DNA of 64,000 nt from a virus: positions 53,493-117,492 of IMG/VR virus record IMGVR_UViG_3300042475_001686; one strand, 5' to 3'. Made by a program: the position numbers and the translations under genes. Positions 6,917 through 13,632 of the stretch are shown one piece after another (position 1 is the stretch's first letter; the number at the start of each line of letters is the position of its first letter). The notes under the pieces were generated by a model that had not been told where the DNA came from, made no database searches, and saw only the letters and a list, made by a program, of their open reading frames with translations.

Positions 6917-7333
6917 TTATTTTGCTTTCTTTTTTGCGATTTCCCTTTGCTGGGCAAGAGCAGCAAAATCTTTTACCTTGGTATCTCCAAGATAGCCCCA
7001 AGCATAACCATCTTCAATCATACGGTCATTAATAGAAATCGTATCACCGTCAACATATAGCCAGCCTAAAATGCGACCATATTTTTCAGAAGAGTCTGGC
7101 TTTTCTGTTTTTATAACTACAAGTTTGGCATCTTTTAGTTTAGACTTTAAGTATTCTTTTGCTTCAATCCCAAGACTTTTTTCAAACTTATCCGTGGTCC
7201 GTGATTCTGGAGTGTCAATACCAGCAAGGCGTACTCGTTGGGAGAAGGAAACATTGAAACCAAGATCAATGTCCACGTCAATAGTGTCTCCATCTACTAC
7301 CCCCGTTACCTTTTTTACTCTATACTCGTACAT
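6917..7333 (-). CDS. Staphylococcal-nuclease-like (thermonuclease) endonuclease
   Basis: The 138-residue protein has the SNase (PF00565) layout. VVDGDTIDVDID is near residues 12-23 (calcium-binding Asp). RLAGIDTPES near 35-44 carries the Arg/Asp/Glu active-site group, and YGRILGWLYVDG near 85-96 carries the second catalytic Arg. These enzymes cleave DNA and RNA non-specifically with calcium. There is no signal peptide, so it should act in the cytoplasm, perhaps on host nucleic acid. Start and upstream stop overlap as TAATG. Confidence 0.9.
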   Translation of the reverse strand: MYEYRVKKVTGVVDGDTIDVDIDLGFNVSFSQRVRLAGIDTPESRTTDKFEKSLGIEAKEYLKSKLKDAKLVVIKTEKPDSSEKYGRILGWLYVDGDTISINDRMIEDGYAWGYLGDTKVKDFAALAQQREIAKKKAK

Positions 7334-7590
7334 TAGTTTTCGCTCCCTACTAATCGGTTCTCCACAAGTCGTTCTCTTTCATCAATAACTTCTAATGCAA
7401 ACTTCATCATATTATCATACCCAATTGCATTATCCATTGCCTTATTGTAGTGATGACCACAAAACAAAAGAGAAGATCCTGACTTACCAATTACCTTCAC
7501 ATATGCTTGGGCAGAGCAACGATCACAACGATCTGTTGCGTCTAGAAGCCATACCTTTTCTTCTGGTTTGTTCTTCAACATACTAAACAT
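7333..7590 (-). CDS. DUF7455-like zinc-binding protein
   Basis: The start at ATG 7590 (AGAAGGG nine bases upstream) gives 85 residues; the longer frame to 7632 would overlap the upstream gene. The core DATDRCDRCSAQAYVKVIG followed by LLFCGHHYNKAMD is the CxxC...CxxH zinc-binding pattern of the DUF7455 family found in actinobacteria and their phages. Function is unknown. Confidence 0.75.
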   Translation of the reverse strand: MFSMLKNKPEEKVWLLDATDRCDRCSAQAYVKVIGKSGSSLLFCGHHYNKAMDNAIGYDNMMKFALEVIDERERLVENRLVGSEN

Positions 7591-7591
7591 A

Positions 7592-7777
7592 TTATACCCT
7601 TCTATTATCAGTTGTATAGAATCCAGAGCCATTGAATGTGACTCCTACATTAGAGTATACACGAACTAAAGGCTTATTGCAAGTATCGCAGTCATACCCT
7701 GGATCATTATCAGACATTGATCTAATCTTTGTATATCTTATGGCACAAGACATACAGTCATATTCATATGATGGCAC
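7592..7777 (-). CDS. FmdB-type zinc-ribbon protein
   Basis: A GTG start at 7777 gives the canonical FmdB opening MPSYEYDCMSC and is supported by a one-base overlap with the upstream 33-codon gene (TAGTG). A TTG at 7801 would add eight residues and overlap that gene. The 61-residue protein has CMSC and CDTC pairs (a zinc ribbon) and the family ending SNVGVTFNGSGFYTTDNR. The family is common in bacteria and phages; its role is unproven. Confidence 0.8.
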   Translation of the reverse strand: MPSYEYDCMSCAIRYTKIRSMSDNDPGYDCDTCNKPLVRVYSNVGVTFNGSGFYTTDNRRV

Positions 7778-7878
7778 TACTTTTTCTTTCGCAACTGCCA
7801 AACAGGTATCCCACGAGGGGCGGTACTAAGTTCATAGCCAAGGACTTTCGCTACAAATCTTATAATTTTTATACGCAT
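7777..7878 (-). CDS. 33-residue basic peptide gene
   Basis: ATG at 7878 opens a 33-residue frame (MRIKIIRFVAKVLGYELSTA ... WQLRKKK) that exactly bridges two genes. Its start overlaps the upstream stop (TAATG) and its stop overlaps the next start (TAGTG). AAGGTAAAATA provides a Shine-Dalgarno. The peptide is basic with an amphipathic N-terminal helix. Function is unknown; the tight fit argues it is genuinely translated. Confidence 0.6.
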   Translation of the reverse strand: MRIKIIRFVAKVLGYELSTAPRGIPVWQLRKKK

Positions 7879-8096
7879 TATTTTACCTTCCTTCCAAACC
7901 TAGCCCATACTCTTTCATGCAAATAAAAAAATGTCATCTCTAATGAAAGATACATAAGTCCATATAGACCAACATACTCCCACTCTGCTTCTCCAGTAAA
8001 ATATTTTAATACAAAGTAGATTATGCCAGCAACAAATGTAAAATGTACAAATGGCCAACTAATAGTTTTTAATAAACTTTTCTTTTTTGACTCCAT
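7878..8096 (-). CDS. DUF2061-like small membrane protein
   Basis: This 72-residue protein has two hydrophobic helices (about 13-31 and 40-58) and the family features KKSLLKTISWPFVH at the start and FFYLHERVWARFG at the end. These match DUF2061 (PF09834), a two-helix membrane family of unknown function. The start has AAAGGAG upstream and a TGATATAAT promoter about 20 nt away. Confidence 0.75.
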   Translation of the reverse strand: MESKKKSLLKTISWPFVHFTFVAGIIYFVLKYFTGEAEWEYVGLYGLMYLSLEMTFFYLHERVWARFGRKVK

Positions 8097-8115
8097 GGTA
8101 TTTCTCCTTTATCTT

Positions 8116-8124
8116 ATTATATCA
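8116..8124 (-). promoter_or_regulatory. Extended -10 promoter for the 7878-8096 gene and onward
   Basis: The minus strand reads TGATATAAT, followed by a short leader with AAAGGAGAAA before the ATG at 8096. It sits in the 42-nt gap after the metalloprotease gene. No convincing -35 was seen. Confidence 0.5.
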
Positions 8125-8138
8125 TCTTTGAAATTAGA

Positions 8139-9608
8139 TTATTGTTTGGTAACAACAATCTTATCAAAACTACCCTGCTTAATAACCTCAATGGTTAATC
8201 CACCAAAACTTACTTTATCACCTTCATAAAGTAAAACATCTAAACTAGAATTTGACAAACTTCCATTGCATATTGTTGTTTCCATGTTATTTCTATTATT
8301 AGGAATAACAGGAACCAAAAAATCTTGACCATGTCCCAGGGTTAAATCTAAAACATAGACTAACACGCCATCCCTTGGTTTTTTTGTAGTGCAAGAAAAT
8401 TTATTAACTCTTCTTGATTCAACAATTAAGGCCTTTGTTTCTGACAGTGGAAGTATTGCTAATTTAATTCCAGAGTCTTGGCTACTAAGTGGGACCAAGT
8501 CTATTTCTACTTTAGTTATAGACTTAGAGTCTTTACAGTATACCTTTTCATCGGACATCCATCTTATCAAAAATTGAAGCCAGCCACTTAATTCTCTGGT
8601 ACTCCCGTCTTGGTTTCCCATAACATCCCAATCCCAAAAAGGAGAATACCCTGTATTTCCTCCGACATGTGGAAGTCCTATCGAATGTCCAAACTCATGT
8701 ACCCAATAATTCCAAAGTGACTTATTATCTTTCGTTTGATACTTACCAGCAATTGAAAATGATGATATACGTCCTTCGTTTGTTATATAGTCTTTAACGT
8801 GTTGCTCCCAAGGAAAGCCATTCTCTCCTTCGTTGGCAATATTTTGATTTGCAGGTAGTATGAAAATGACAGTCTGAATATTAGTAAAATCAAATGTTGG
8901 ATCTGCAGTGGCCATTGCAGTTCTAAAAAATTTAACTCCACCAGGTGTGCTATTGACTCCTTTGGTCAAAGTATAATCTGTAGATACGCCAGGTAAAGTT
9001 ATCCATTTATCTGATACTACCCATTCGACTTTAAACTTTCCCTCGCTGGTATTATAAAACCATTCAGATAACAGATTCATTTGTATATCCATGCTAGATC
9101 TAAAGTTCTTTTCTCCTGGCATATCTGAGAAATCCACGGGGATGAATGCCCATTTTACAGTTCCAGTTTTTTGGGTTAGAGGTTGTAAATTAGGAAAACC
9201 AGCCCAAGTGAAACCTCTTCTTTGGCTTGACTCTATTAACTTACAACGTTCAATGCTATCACCCGCTACAGATGGTGGTGCATATTGAACTGTAGTTTTA
9301 GTTGGTGTCGGTGTCGGAGTCGGAGTCGGTGTTGGTGTTGGAGTTGGTGTTGGAGTTGGTGTTACAGTAGGTCTTGGGGTAGGACTAACGCTTGGAACTG
9401 GTATTGGTGTAACAGTTTTTTTAACTGCCCACCTATAAAATCTACCATCTTTTAGACAAATACGATTGTTCTCAATCTTATTTACCTTTGATTTTGGGCA
9501 GGCTGCTCTGGTAATTGTATATTCACTTACATTATTTTGTGCAACTGGAGTTGGAGTTGGAGCAATTAATGATGCTATAGTTACCGCAGAAACGCATACA
9601 ACGCACAT
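8139..9608 (-). CDS. Exported HExxH metalloprotease (M6-like) with Pro-Thr linker
   Basis: This 489-residue protein has a short hydrophobic N-terminus (about residues 1-17) that lacks basic residues, so export by the Sec route is likely but not certain. A stop codon directly precedes the ATG, excluding a longer start. A Cys-containing segment follows (C37, C51), then an extreme Thr-Pro linker at about 67-103. The catalytic domain carries HEFGHSIGLPH at 304-314, the HExxHxxGxxH zinc motif, followed by DWDVMG near 325. This resembles the M6/gametolysin group. A secreted protease could act on host surface or S-layer proteins, or on virion-bound substrates. Confidence 0.8.
   Translation of the reverse strand: MCVVCVSAVTIASLIAPTPTPVAQNNVSEYTITRAACPKSKVNKIENNRICLKDGRFYRWAVKKTVTPIPVPSVSPTPRPTVTPTPTPTPTPTPTPTPTPTPTKTTVQYAPPSVAGDSIERCKLIESSQRRGFTWAGFPNLQPLTQKTGTVKWAFIPVDFSDMPGEKNFRSSMDIQMNLLSEWFYNTSEGKFKVEWVVSDKWITLPGVSTDYTLTKGVNSTPGGVKFFRTAMATADPTFDFTNIQTVIFILPANQNIANEGENGFPWEQHVKDYITNEGRISSFSIAGKYQTKDNKSLWNYWVHEFGHSIGLPHVGGNTGYSPFWDWDVMGNQDGSTRELSGWLQFLIRWMSDEKVYCKDSKSITKVEIDLVPLSSQDSGIKLAILPLSETKALIVESRRVNKFSCTTKKPRDGVLVYVLDLTLGHGQDFLVPVIPNNRNNMETTICNGSLSNSSLDVLLYEGDKVSFGGLTIEVIKQGSFDKIVVTKQ
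9300..9372 (-). repeat. Hexameric/dodecameric Thr-Pro coding repeat
   Basis: Tandem 6-mers on the plus strand alternate between ggtgtt, ggtgtc, ggagtt and ggagtc. They encode about ten Thr-Pro dipeptides in the metalloprotease linker. Such tracts vary in copy number by slippage. Confidence 0.85.
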
Positions 9609-9609
9609 T

Positions 9610-9813
9610 TTAAATAAATATCCTTACTACATGTTCGCATGGGTCGCCTCCTGCTTCCCATTCTTCTACTTCTTCTTCACTCATATACTGATAACCACCG
9701 TCATGGGTGTGGCAATATGGATCACTAATCCAGCCTCTTTCAATGCCGTTTTGTAACCAAATACCAAACTCTTGTTCCTCTACAGACAAGCCATCTTCAT
9801 TCATATGATTCAT
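9610..9813 (-). CDS. Small acidic phage protein
   Basis: This 67-residue acidic protein has ERGWISDPYCHTHDGGYQYM, EEVEEWEAGGDPCEHVVRIF and a C/H-containing pair of motifs that could bind zinc. This layout is typical of a small conserved actinophage family of unknown function. The first ATG (9813) is preferred over the one at 9804, because a consensus promoter ends 6 nt upstream of 9813 and no Shine-Dalgarno exists. Confidence 0.6.
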   Translation of the reverse strand: MNHMNEDGLSVEEQEFGIWLQNGIERGWISDPYCHTHDGGYQYMSEEEVEEWEAGGDPCEHVVRIFI

Positions 9814-9819
9814 ATATTT

Positions 9820-9848
9820 AGTATATACCTAAATGCTTAGAATGTCAA
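9820..9848 (-). promoter_or_regulatory. Consensus promoter, leaderless configuration
   Basis: Minus strand: a perfect TTGACA (9848-9843), a 17-nt spacer and TATACT (9825-9820), then only 6 nt to the ATG at 9813. The -35 lies inside the 3' end of the Ntn-hydrolase gene. Transcription should start at the A of the ATG. Confidence 0.8.
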
Positions 9849-10362
9849 TAGGGCCTTTACAAGATGTTGAATGATTTATAGCAGCATTGACTGCAAGTAC
9901 CGCCCTTTTCCTTGCGTCTTTTTGTTTTTGTGTTGAGTATAATGAACCAAGTGCTAAATCTCCACCAGATCCCATTGCTAAATAGTCTTGTTCATATTGT
10001 GTTAGTGACATATCTGCTGCATTATGTTCATATATTTTTCCACGTACACAAATAATCATGCCGAAATCTGATGATGTTGATGTATCAACCCACCAACCTT
10101 CATAAAAATTACGTAATGCTTTTAGGAATTTGCTATACATAAACTTATCAATACTGCCACGACCTTCAAATGCTGGAGGTACAAATAAATGTCTTATTCT
10201 ATCTCCATCCATAGATCCAGCATACCCAAACATGTATCCTTCTTTTTTCCATATCTTAGGACTAGAAGATACATTAACTGTATTTTCATCTGAGATAGCA
10301 CGATCACCAGCCATCCATATTTTATTATTTACTTTATCACGAACGACTGCTATGCAAGTCAT
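9829..10362 (-). CDS. HslV/proteasome-beta-like Ntn hydrolase
   Basis: The 177-residue protein begins MTCIAVVRDKVNNKIWMAGD and aligns by eye with HslV and proteasome beta subunits. Thr2 would become the N-terminal nucleophile after Met removal. Asp20 (in AGDR) and Lys36 (in SPKIWK) sit at the positions of HslV Asp17 and Lys33. GYAGSMDGDR and LAMGSGGDLALG match the family's conserved glycine turns. A protein-degradation or processing role is possible. No HslU or other AAA partner was seen nearby, so it may act alone or with host factors. It has its own consensus promoter. Confidence 0.8.
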   Translation of the reverse strand: MTCIAVVRDKVNNKIWMAGDRAISDENTVNVSSSPKIWKKEGYMFGYAGSMDGDRIRHLFVPPAFEGRGSIDKFMYSKFLKALRNFYEGWWVDTSTSSDFGMIICVRGKIYEHNAADMSLTQYEQDYLAMGSGGDLALGSLYSTQKQKDARKRAVLAVNAAINHSTSCKGPIDILSI

Positions 10363-10389
10363 TTAAATACCCTTCTATGTTTAGAATTT

Positions 10390-10418
10390 AGTATAGCATT
10401 GAACTAAAAATATGTCAA
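10390..10418 (-). promoter_or_regulatory. Consensus extended promoter for the Ntn hydrolase
   Basis: Minus strand: TTGACA (10418-10413), a 17-nt spacer ending in TGC and TATACT (10395-10390). A leader of about 20 nt contains AGAAGGG before the ATG at 10362. This is the best-matching vegetative promoter in the window. Confidence 0.85.
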
Positions 10419-11012
10419 TTAGTTGACAGTTTGTCCACATTCTGGACATGTTTTAGGTTTCTTAGCAGTCTTATTAGGCTTTGTAGGTTCATCAGATTTC
10501 TTTACTGCTGCACCGCCAAACTTTGGGCGACCAAAGCCTACTATTGAAATCAAAACATTTTTCTTATTTTTCTTATAGGCACGAAGTTGTTTGCAAACTT
10601 CTCCGCCATTTCTTTGGCTGCCCTTCTTATTGCTTGAAGTATTTCCCTCAATGCACCAGACTGTACCATCGCCGTTGTCTTCAATAACAATACCGACATG
10701 TGAAATACGGTCTACGCCATCTGATGGGAAATCAAAATAGGCAATGTCACCTGGCTCTGGATCAGCAATATCTGCATCAATCCATGCTCCTGCCTTTTTA
10801 AATGCTGCTGCACCACCTGGAGTATAAACAGTATTAGGAACTTTTACGCCTGCTTCATTTGCACACCACATAACAAATGAACCGCACCATGGTTGGAAGT
10901 TAGCCTTGGTAAACTTACCGTACTTGGTTTCATTATCTTTTGGACCTTCAATAGTTCCAACTTCGCCTTTGGCTACTTCAATTAATTTTTCTGCTGTTCC
11001 CATTTCTGCCAT
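10419..11012 (-). CDS. Endolysin, CHAP domain with C-terminal zinc knuckle
   Basis: The 197-residue protein carries a CHAP (NlpC/P60-fold) cysteine peptidase. PWCGSFVMWCANEAG has the nucleophile Cys43, GDIAYFDF starts the central strand, RISHVGIVIE has His105, and CIEGNTS supplies the polar residue near 122. CHAP enzymes cut peptide or amide bonds in peptidoglycan. A Lys/Pro-rich linker ends in CPECG (Cys189, Cys192), half of a zinc ribbon, instead of a typical wall-binding domain. No signal peptide is present, so release needs a holin; a two-helix membrane protein lies immediately upstream. The start at 11012 has AAGGATT upstream. Confidence 0.9.
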   Translation of the reverse strand: MAEMGTAEKLIEVAKGEVGTIEGPKDNETKYGKFTKANFQPWCGSFVMWCANEAGVKVPNTVYTPGGAAAFKKAGAWIDADIADPEPGDIAYFDFPSDGVDRISHVGIVIEDNGDGTVWCIEGNTSSNKKGSQRNGGEVCKQLRAYKKNKKNVLISIVGFGRPKFGGAAVKKSDEPTKPNKTAKKPKTCPECGQTVN

Positions 11013-11014
11013 GA

Positions 11015-11458
11015 TTAATCCTTATCCCACTCTGTATCAACTGGTTGTTCTTCTGGCATTTCGCCGTCTGGTTTCTTTGCAAGTCTTGCTCTTACTTCGT
11101 CAAGTTCTGCGTCAAGTTTATCTTCTGCCATTTTAATTTCAGATTCTAACTTTTTATCTGCCTGAGTATTCTTAGCATCCATTTCTTTATTAGATAGTTG
11201 TGCGGCCATTATATCCTTTGCACCAGACTGTCCAATTAATAAACCTGCCAATGTTCCTGTTATAAATGTTGCAACTGAACCAAGAACATTGAAGAACATC
11301 TTATCATTTTCTGACTGTGCTCCTATTGGCTGAGTTACAAATATCAGAGCATATAAAATACCTAATGCTGTAAATAATAAAATTGCTCCCAATGTACAAC
11401 CAAGAATAAACTTAAGTCGTGCATCAAGATCTTGTGGTGTTAATCTTTGCTTGCTCAT
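11015..11458 (-). CDS. Two-helix membrane protein with coiled coil, holin or lysis-accessory candidate
   Basis: This 147-residue protein has two transmembrane helices (about 18-41 and 57-76), followed by a long acidic/basic heptad-like helix (about 85-130) and a charged tail. It is adjacent to the endolysin, three bases from its start. Two helices plus a cytoplasmic charged tail fit a holin or antiholin. Equally, it could be a structural membrane anchor. Context rather than motif supports a lysis role. Confidence 0.6.
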   Translation of the reverse strand: MSKQRLTPQDLDARLKFILGCTLGAILLFTALGILYALIFVTQPIGAQSENDKMFFNVLGSVATFITGTLAGLLIGQSGAKDIMAAQLSNKEMDAKNTQADKKLESEIKMAEDKLDAELDEVRARLAKKPDGEMPEEQPVDTEWDKD

Positions 11459-11661
11459 TTATTGCCTTTCGTTTTCTGATACTCATCCCAAGCATCTTGT
11501 CCAATTATATCTCTTGTGCATGTGCCAGATGTCTCGCAAACAGGAGGGTTGCATTCTTTAGCATCCCAATTTGCTGGATCCTGACAAGGATAGCGATAGT
11601 GACCGTCATACCCGCAGCCACTAAGACCTAATACAAGTATACACGATAGTAAAATCTTCAT
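11455..11661 (-). CDS. Small lipoprotein
   Basis: The 68-residue protein has a signal peptide with lipobox (MKILLSCILVLGLSGCGYDG). Cys16 would be lipidated and would become the mature N-terminus. The mature part YRYPCQDPANWDAKECNPP followed by VCETSGTCTRD has four further cysteines and resembles a small lipoprotein family seen in several aquatic phages. It may act in superinfection exclusion or lysis, by inference. The ATG is preceded by TGGTATAAT at 6 nt and no Shine-Dalgarno, indicating a leaderless message. Confidence 0.75.
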   Translation of the reverse strand: MKILLSCILVLGLSGCGYDGHYRYPCQDPANWDAKECNPPVCETSGTCTRDIIGQDAWDEYQKTKGNK

Positions 11662-11667
11662 GTCTAT

Positions 11668-11676
11668 ATTATACCA
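11668..11676 (-). promoter_or_regulatory. Extended -10 promoter, leaderless configuration
   Basis: The minus strand reads TGGTATAAT with 6 nt (ATAGAC) before the ATG of the lipoprotein at 11661. There is no ribosome-binding site between them. Confidence 0.6.
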
Positions 11677-11678
11677 AG

Positions 11679-11888
11679 TTATTCTTTCTCTTCACGAAGC
11701 GGGATGGTGATAAGCCATAGGGCTATTGATATTAATGTGGCTACCCCCACGACCTGCTGGGCGGTACCTGTAAGGGTAAGCCAAGCAATAAAGAAGCCAA
11801 GGATGGTAAATACTTGGGCTATACTCTCAATAATAGCAGCCTTAAACCACTTAAAGAGTCCTTTAACTACCTTCTTAATCATGTTCAT
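11679..11888 (-). CDS. Small two-helix membrane protein
   Basis: This 69-residue protein has a basic amphipathic start (MNMIKKVVKGLFKWFKAAII). Two hydrophobic helices, about 25-42 and 46-61, precede a charged end (LREEKE). It may be a second holin-like protein of the lysis region. The first ATG has GGAGG seven bases upstream. A TATAAT also lies 6 nt before the second ATG (11882), so the exact start is uncertain. Confidence 0.55.
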   Translation of the reverse strand: MNMIKKVVKGLFKWFKAAIIESIAQVFTILGFFIAWLTLTGTAQQVVGVATLISIALWLITIPLREEKE

Positions 11889-11889
11889 A

Positions 11890-13533
11890 TTATAACCTCC
11901 TTAGTGACATAACTGAACTAACTATATTTCCTACCAAAATAACAGGGATCACAACCTCTTGAACTTTTTCTCTCTGATCATCTGTCATATCTTTACCCCA
12001 TTCTGAAGGGCTAAATACTTTTTCAAAATCTATATCTGTCAATACGCCAAGCGGATCTGCTAAGAATGCCTCTGTTTGTATTTCTGTTACAGCATCTGCT
12101 AATGTATATGGCATGGGAGCATCTTCATTTTGTGCTGCCTTTTCAGCAAATTGAACTACGGCTGCTGCTACTGCAGGATTTTCTTTTGCTACCTCTGCAA
12201 TAAGAGCAACCTCTTCTGCCTTAATGCCAAGATCTTCTGCAAATTCTTTCTTTTCTTCTGGATTCAATTCAGTTAAAAAGTTTGATACTGCTGCCATTAA
12301 TTTAGAATCATTAACACTAATTAGTTTATTTAACTTCTTAAGTTCCTTGTCCGAAATAGGACTGCTATCCGTGTTATCATTATCTGGTGCTACTACAGGA
12401 TCTTCGTCAACAGGTTGCTCAGGTTCAGGCTCTGGAGTTGGATCTGTATCCGTTGGCTGAGGTGAAGGCTCTTCTGAAGGCTCTGGAGTTGGATCAGTCT
12501 CTTCGTTCCCCTCATCTGTGGTATCAGGGTTTGGAGAAGGAGTGGGGTCTTCTGGTTCAGTTTGCTCGTCATCATCAGGGAATCTTGGATCCTCTGGAGT
12601 AATTATTTCTGGATCAACCTCAACATCAGGTTCAGGTAAATCTGGTTCATTTGTAGACTCAGGACTTGGGTCTGGAGTTGGCTCAATGTCCAAAGGTAGT
12701 TCTGGATCTGGTTCACTAAATTCTTCACCGTTTATGGAAGCAATAAGATTATTTAAATCTGATATTTCTTCAGCCAACTGAACTGCCTCTGCTACCTGCT
12801 CTTGCTGTTCTTCAGGCGTTATAGGGGCTTCTGTGGGCGTTGGAGAGGGTTCTGGAGACGGCTGCTGAGTAGGTGTAGGAGAAGGCTCTGGAATAGGTTC
12901 TGCCTGCAATGTAGGGGCAGGTGCATTAGGAGAAACCTGTGTGGCACCCCAGGCCTCAAGAGAAACAATATCTCCATTATGAAGCCTTACCCCTGTTCTA
13001 AGATTTTGATATTCAGGACCTTGATAACTATAGGACACCGCTAAACCGCCAGTATTAGTAATAGCCACTAAGATATTTACTGTACTTGGTTGTGCCCCAT
13101 AGTTACCGAATGGGACCATATTTAGATTTAATTGAAATCCGCCCTCTGAATAATATATATCCAAACCAGATGTATTGCTTACTCCTGGAAACCAGTCCAT
13201 TGAATATAAGGAGATAGATGGTGTAGATGGATAGGTATGAAATGTACCGTCAGGTTGTCCAAATGTAATTACTGAGTTAGTTGTAGCGTAAATGTTTTCA
13301 TATTGTACCCCGTCAAAAGTCACGGTAGTTGCGATTGGTATTTGATAAGATATGTCGTCACCTGAGCAAGTATCCATATGATGCACTGTAGGTTCGGCAT
13401 CGCCTTCATATGCTGCTGCTATGGTTTGTGATTGTATAAAGTTTACGCAGGTTGCGTTAGCGTTTTCTGGAAGCCATAAGTTGAATCCGAAGGCTAATAA
13501 AGTTGCTGTTAATATTCTGGTTAATCTTTTAAT
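11890..13533 (-). CDS. Exported proline-rich surface protein, probable ATT start
   Basis: The open frame extends upstream of its first GTG (13386) and ATG. Begun at ATT 13533, it gives a classic signal peptide (KRLTRILTATLLAFGFNLW, then ...NANA before TCVN), with GGAGG and AAGGA upstream and a promoter behind them. No ATG, GTG or TTG start preserves this signal. The 547-residue protein has a beta-rich N-terminal domain (to about residue 230). A long Pro/Glu/Thr/Ser-rich linker (about 230-415), a helical region and a C-terminal hydrophobic helix ending SLRRL follow. It may be a secreted or membrane-anchored adhesin-like protein. Function is unknown. Confidence 0.7.
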   Translation of the reverse strand: MKRLTRILTATLLAFGFNLWLPENANATCVNFIQSQTIAAAYEGDAEPTVHHMDTCSGDDISYQIPIATTVTFDGVQYENIYATTNSVITFGQPDGTFHTYPSTPSISLYSMDWFPGVSNTSGLDIYYSEGGFQLNLNMVPFGNYGAQPSTVNILVAITNTGGLAVSYSYQGPEYQNLRTGVRLHNGDIVSLEAWGATQVSPNAPAPTLQAEPIPEPSPTPTQQPSPEPSPTPTEAPITPEEQQEQVAEAVQLAEEISDLNNLIASINGEEFSEPDPELPLDIEPTPDPSPESTNEPDLPEPDVEVDPEIITPEDPRFPDDDEQTEPEDPTPSPNPDTTDEGNEETDPTPEPSEEPSPQPTDTDPTPEPEPEQPVDEDPVVAPDNDNTDSSPISDKELKKLNKLISVNDSKLMAAVSNFLTELNPEEKKEFAEDLGIKAEEVALIAEVAKENPAVAAAVVQFAEKAAQNEDAPMPYTLADAVTEIQTEAFLADPLGVLTDIDFEKVFSPSEWGKDMTDDQREKVQEVVIPVILVGNIVSSVMSLRRL

Positions 13534-13564
13534 TGTCCTTTCTTCCTCCAGATTTAATAAGACT

Positions 13565-13573
13565 ATTATAGCA
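13565..13573 (-). promoter_or_regulatory. Extended -10 promoter for the proline-rich protein
   Basis: The minus strand reads TGCTATAAT, directly after the terminator at 13581-13613. The predicted leader of about 20-25 nt contains GGAGGAAGAAAGGA before the proposed ATT start at 13533. No good -35 was found. Confidence 0.55.
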
Positions 13574-13580
13574 TTTTATT

Positions 13581-13613
13581 TAAAAAGAAAAGGGAGCCAG
13601 TTTCCTGACTCCC
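13581..13613 (-). terminator. Rho-independent terminator after the Ala-rich exported protein
   Basis: Minus strand: GGGAGTCAG-GAAA-CTGGCTCCC forms a 9-bp stem with one G-T pair and a GAAA tetraloop, followed by TTTTCTTTTT. It lies about 20 nt beyond the stop at 13633. Confidence 0.9.
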
Positions 13614-13632
13614 AAATCTTTTAATTTGTTAA

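Noticed and set aside
13386-13386. GTG at 13386 as start of the proline-rich protein
   Set aside because: It would remove a textbook signal peptide encoded in frame immediately upstream and has no ribosome-binding site.
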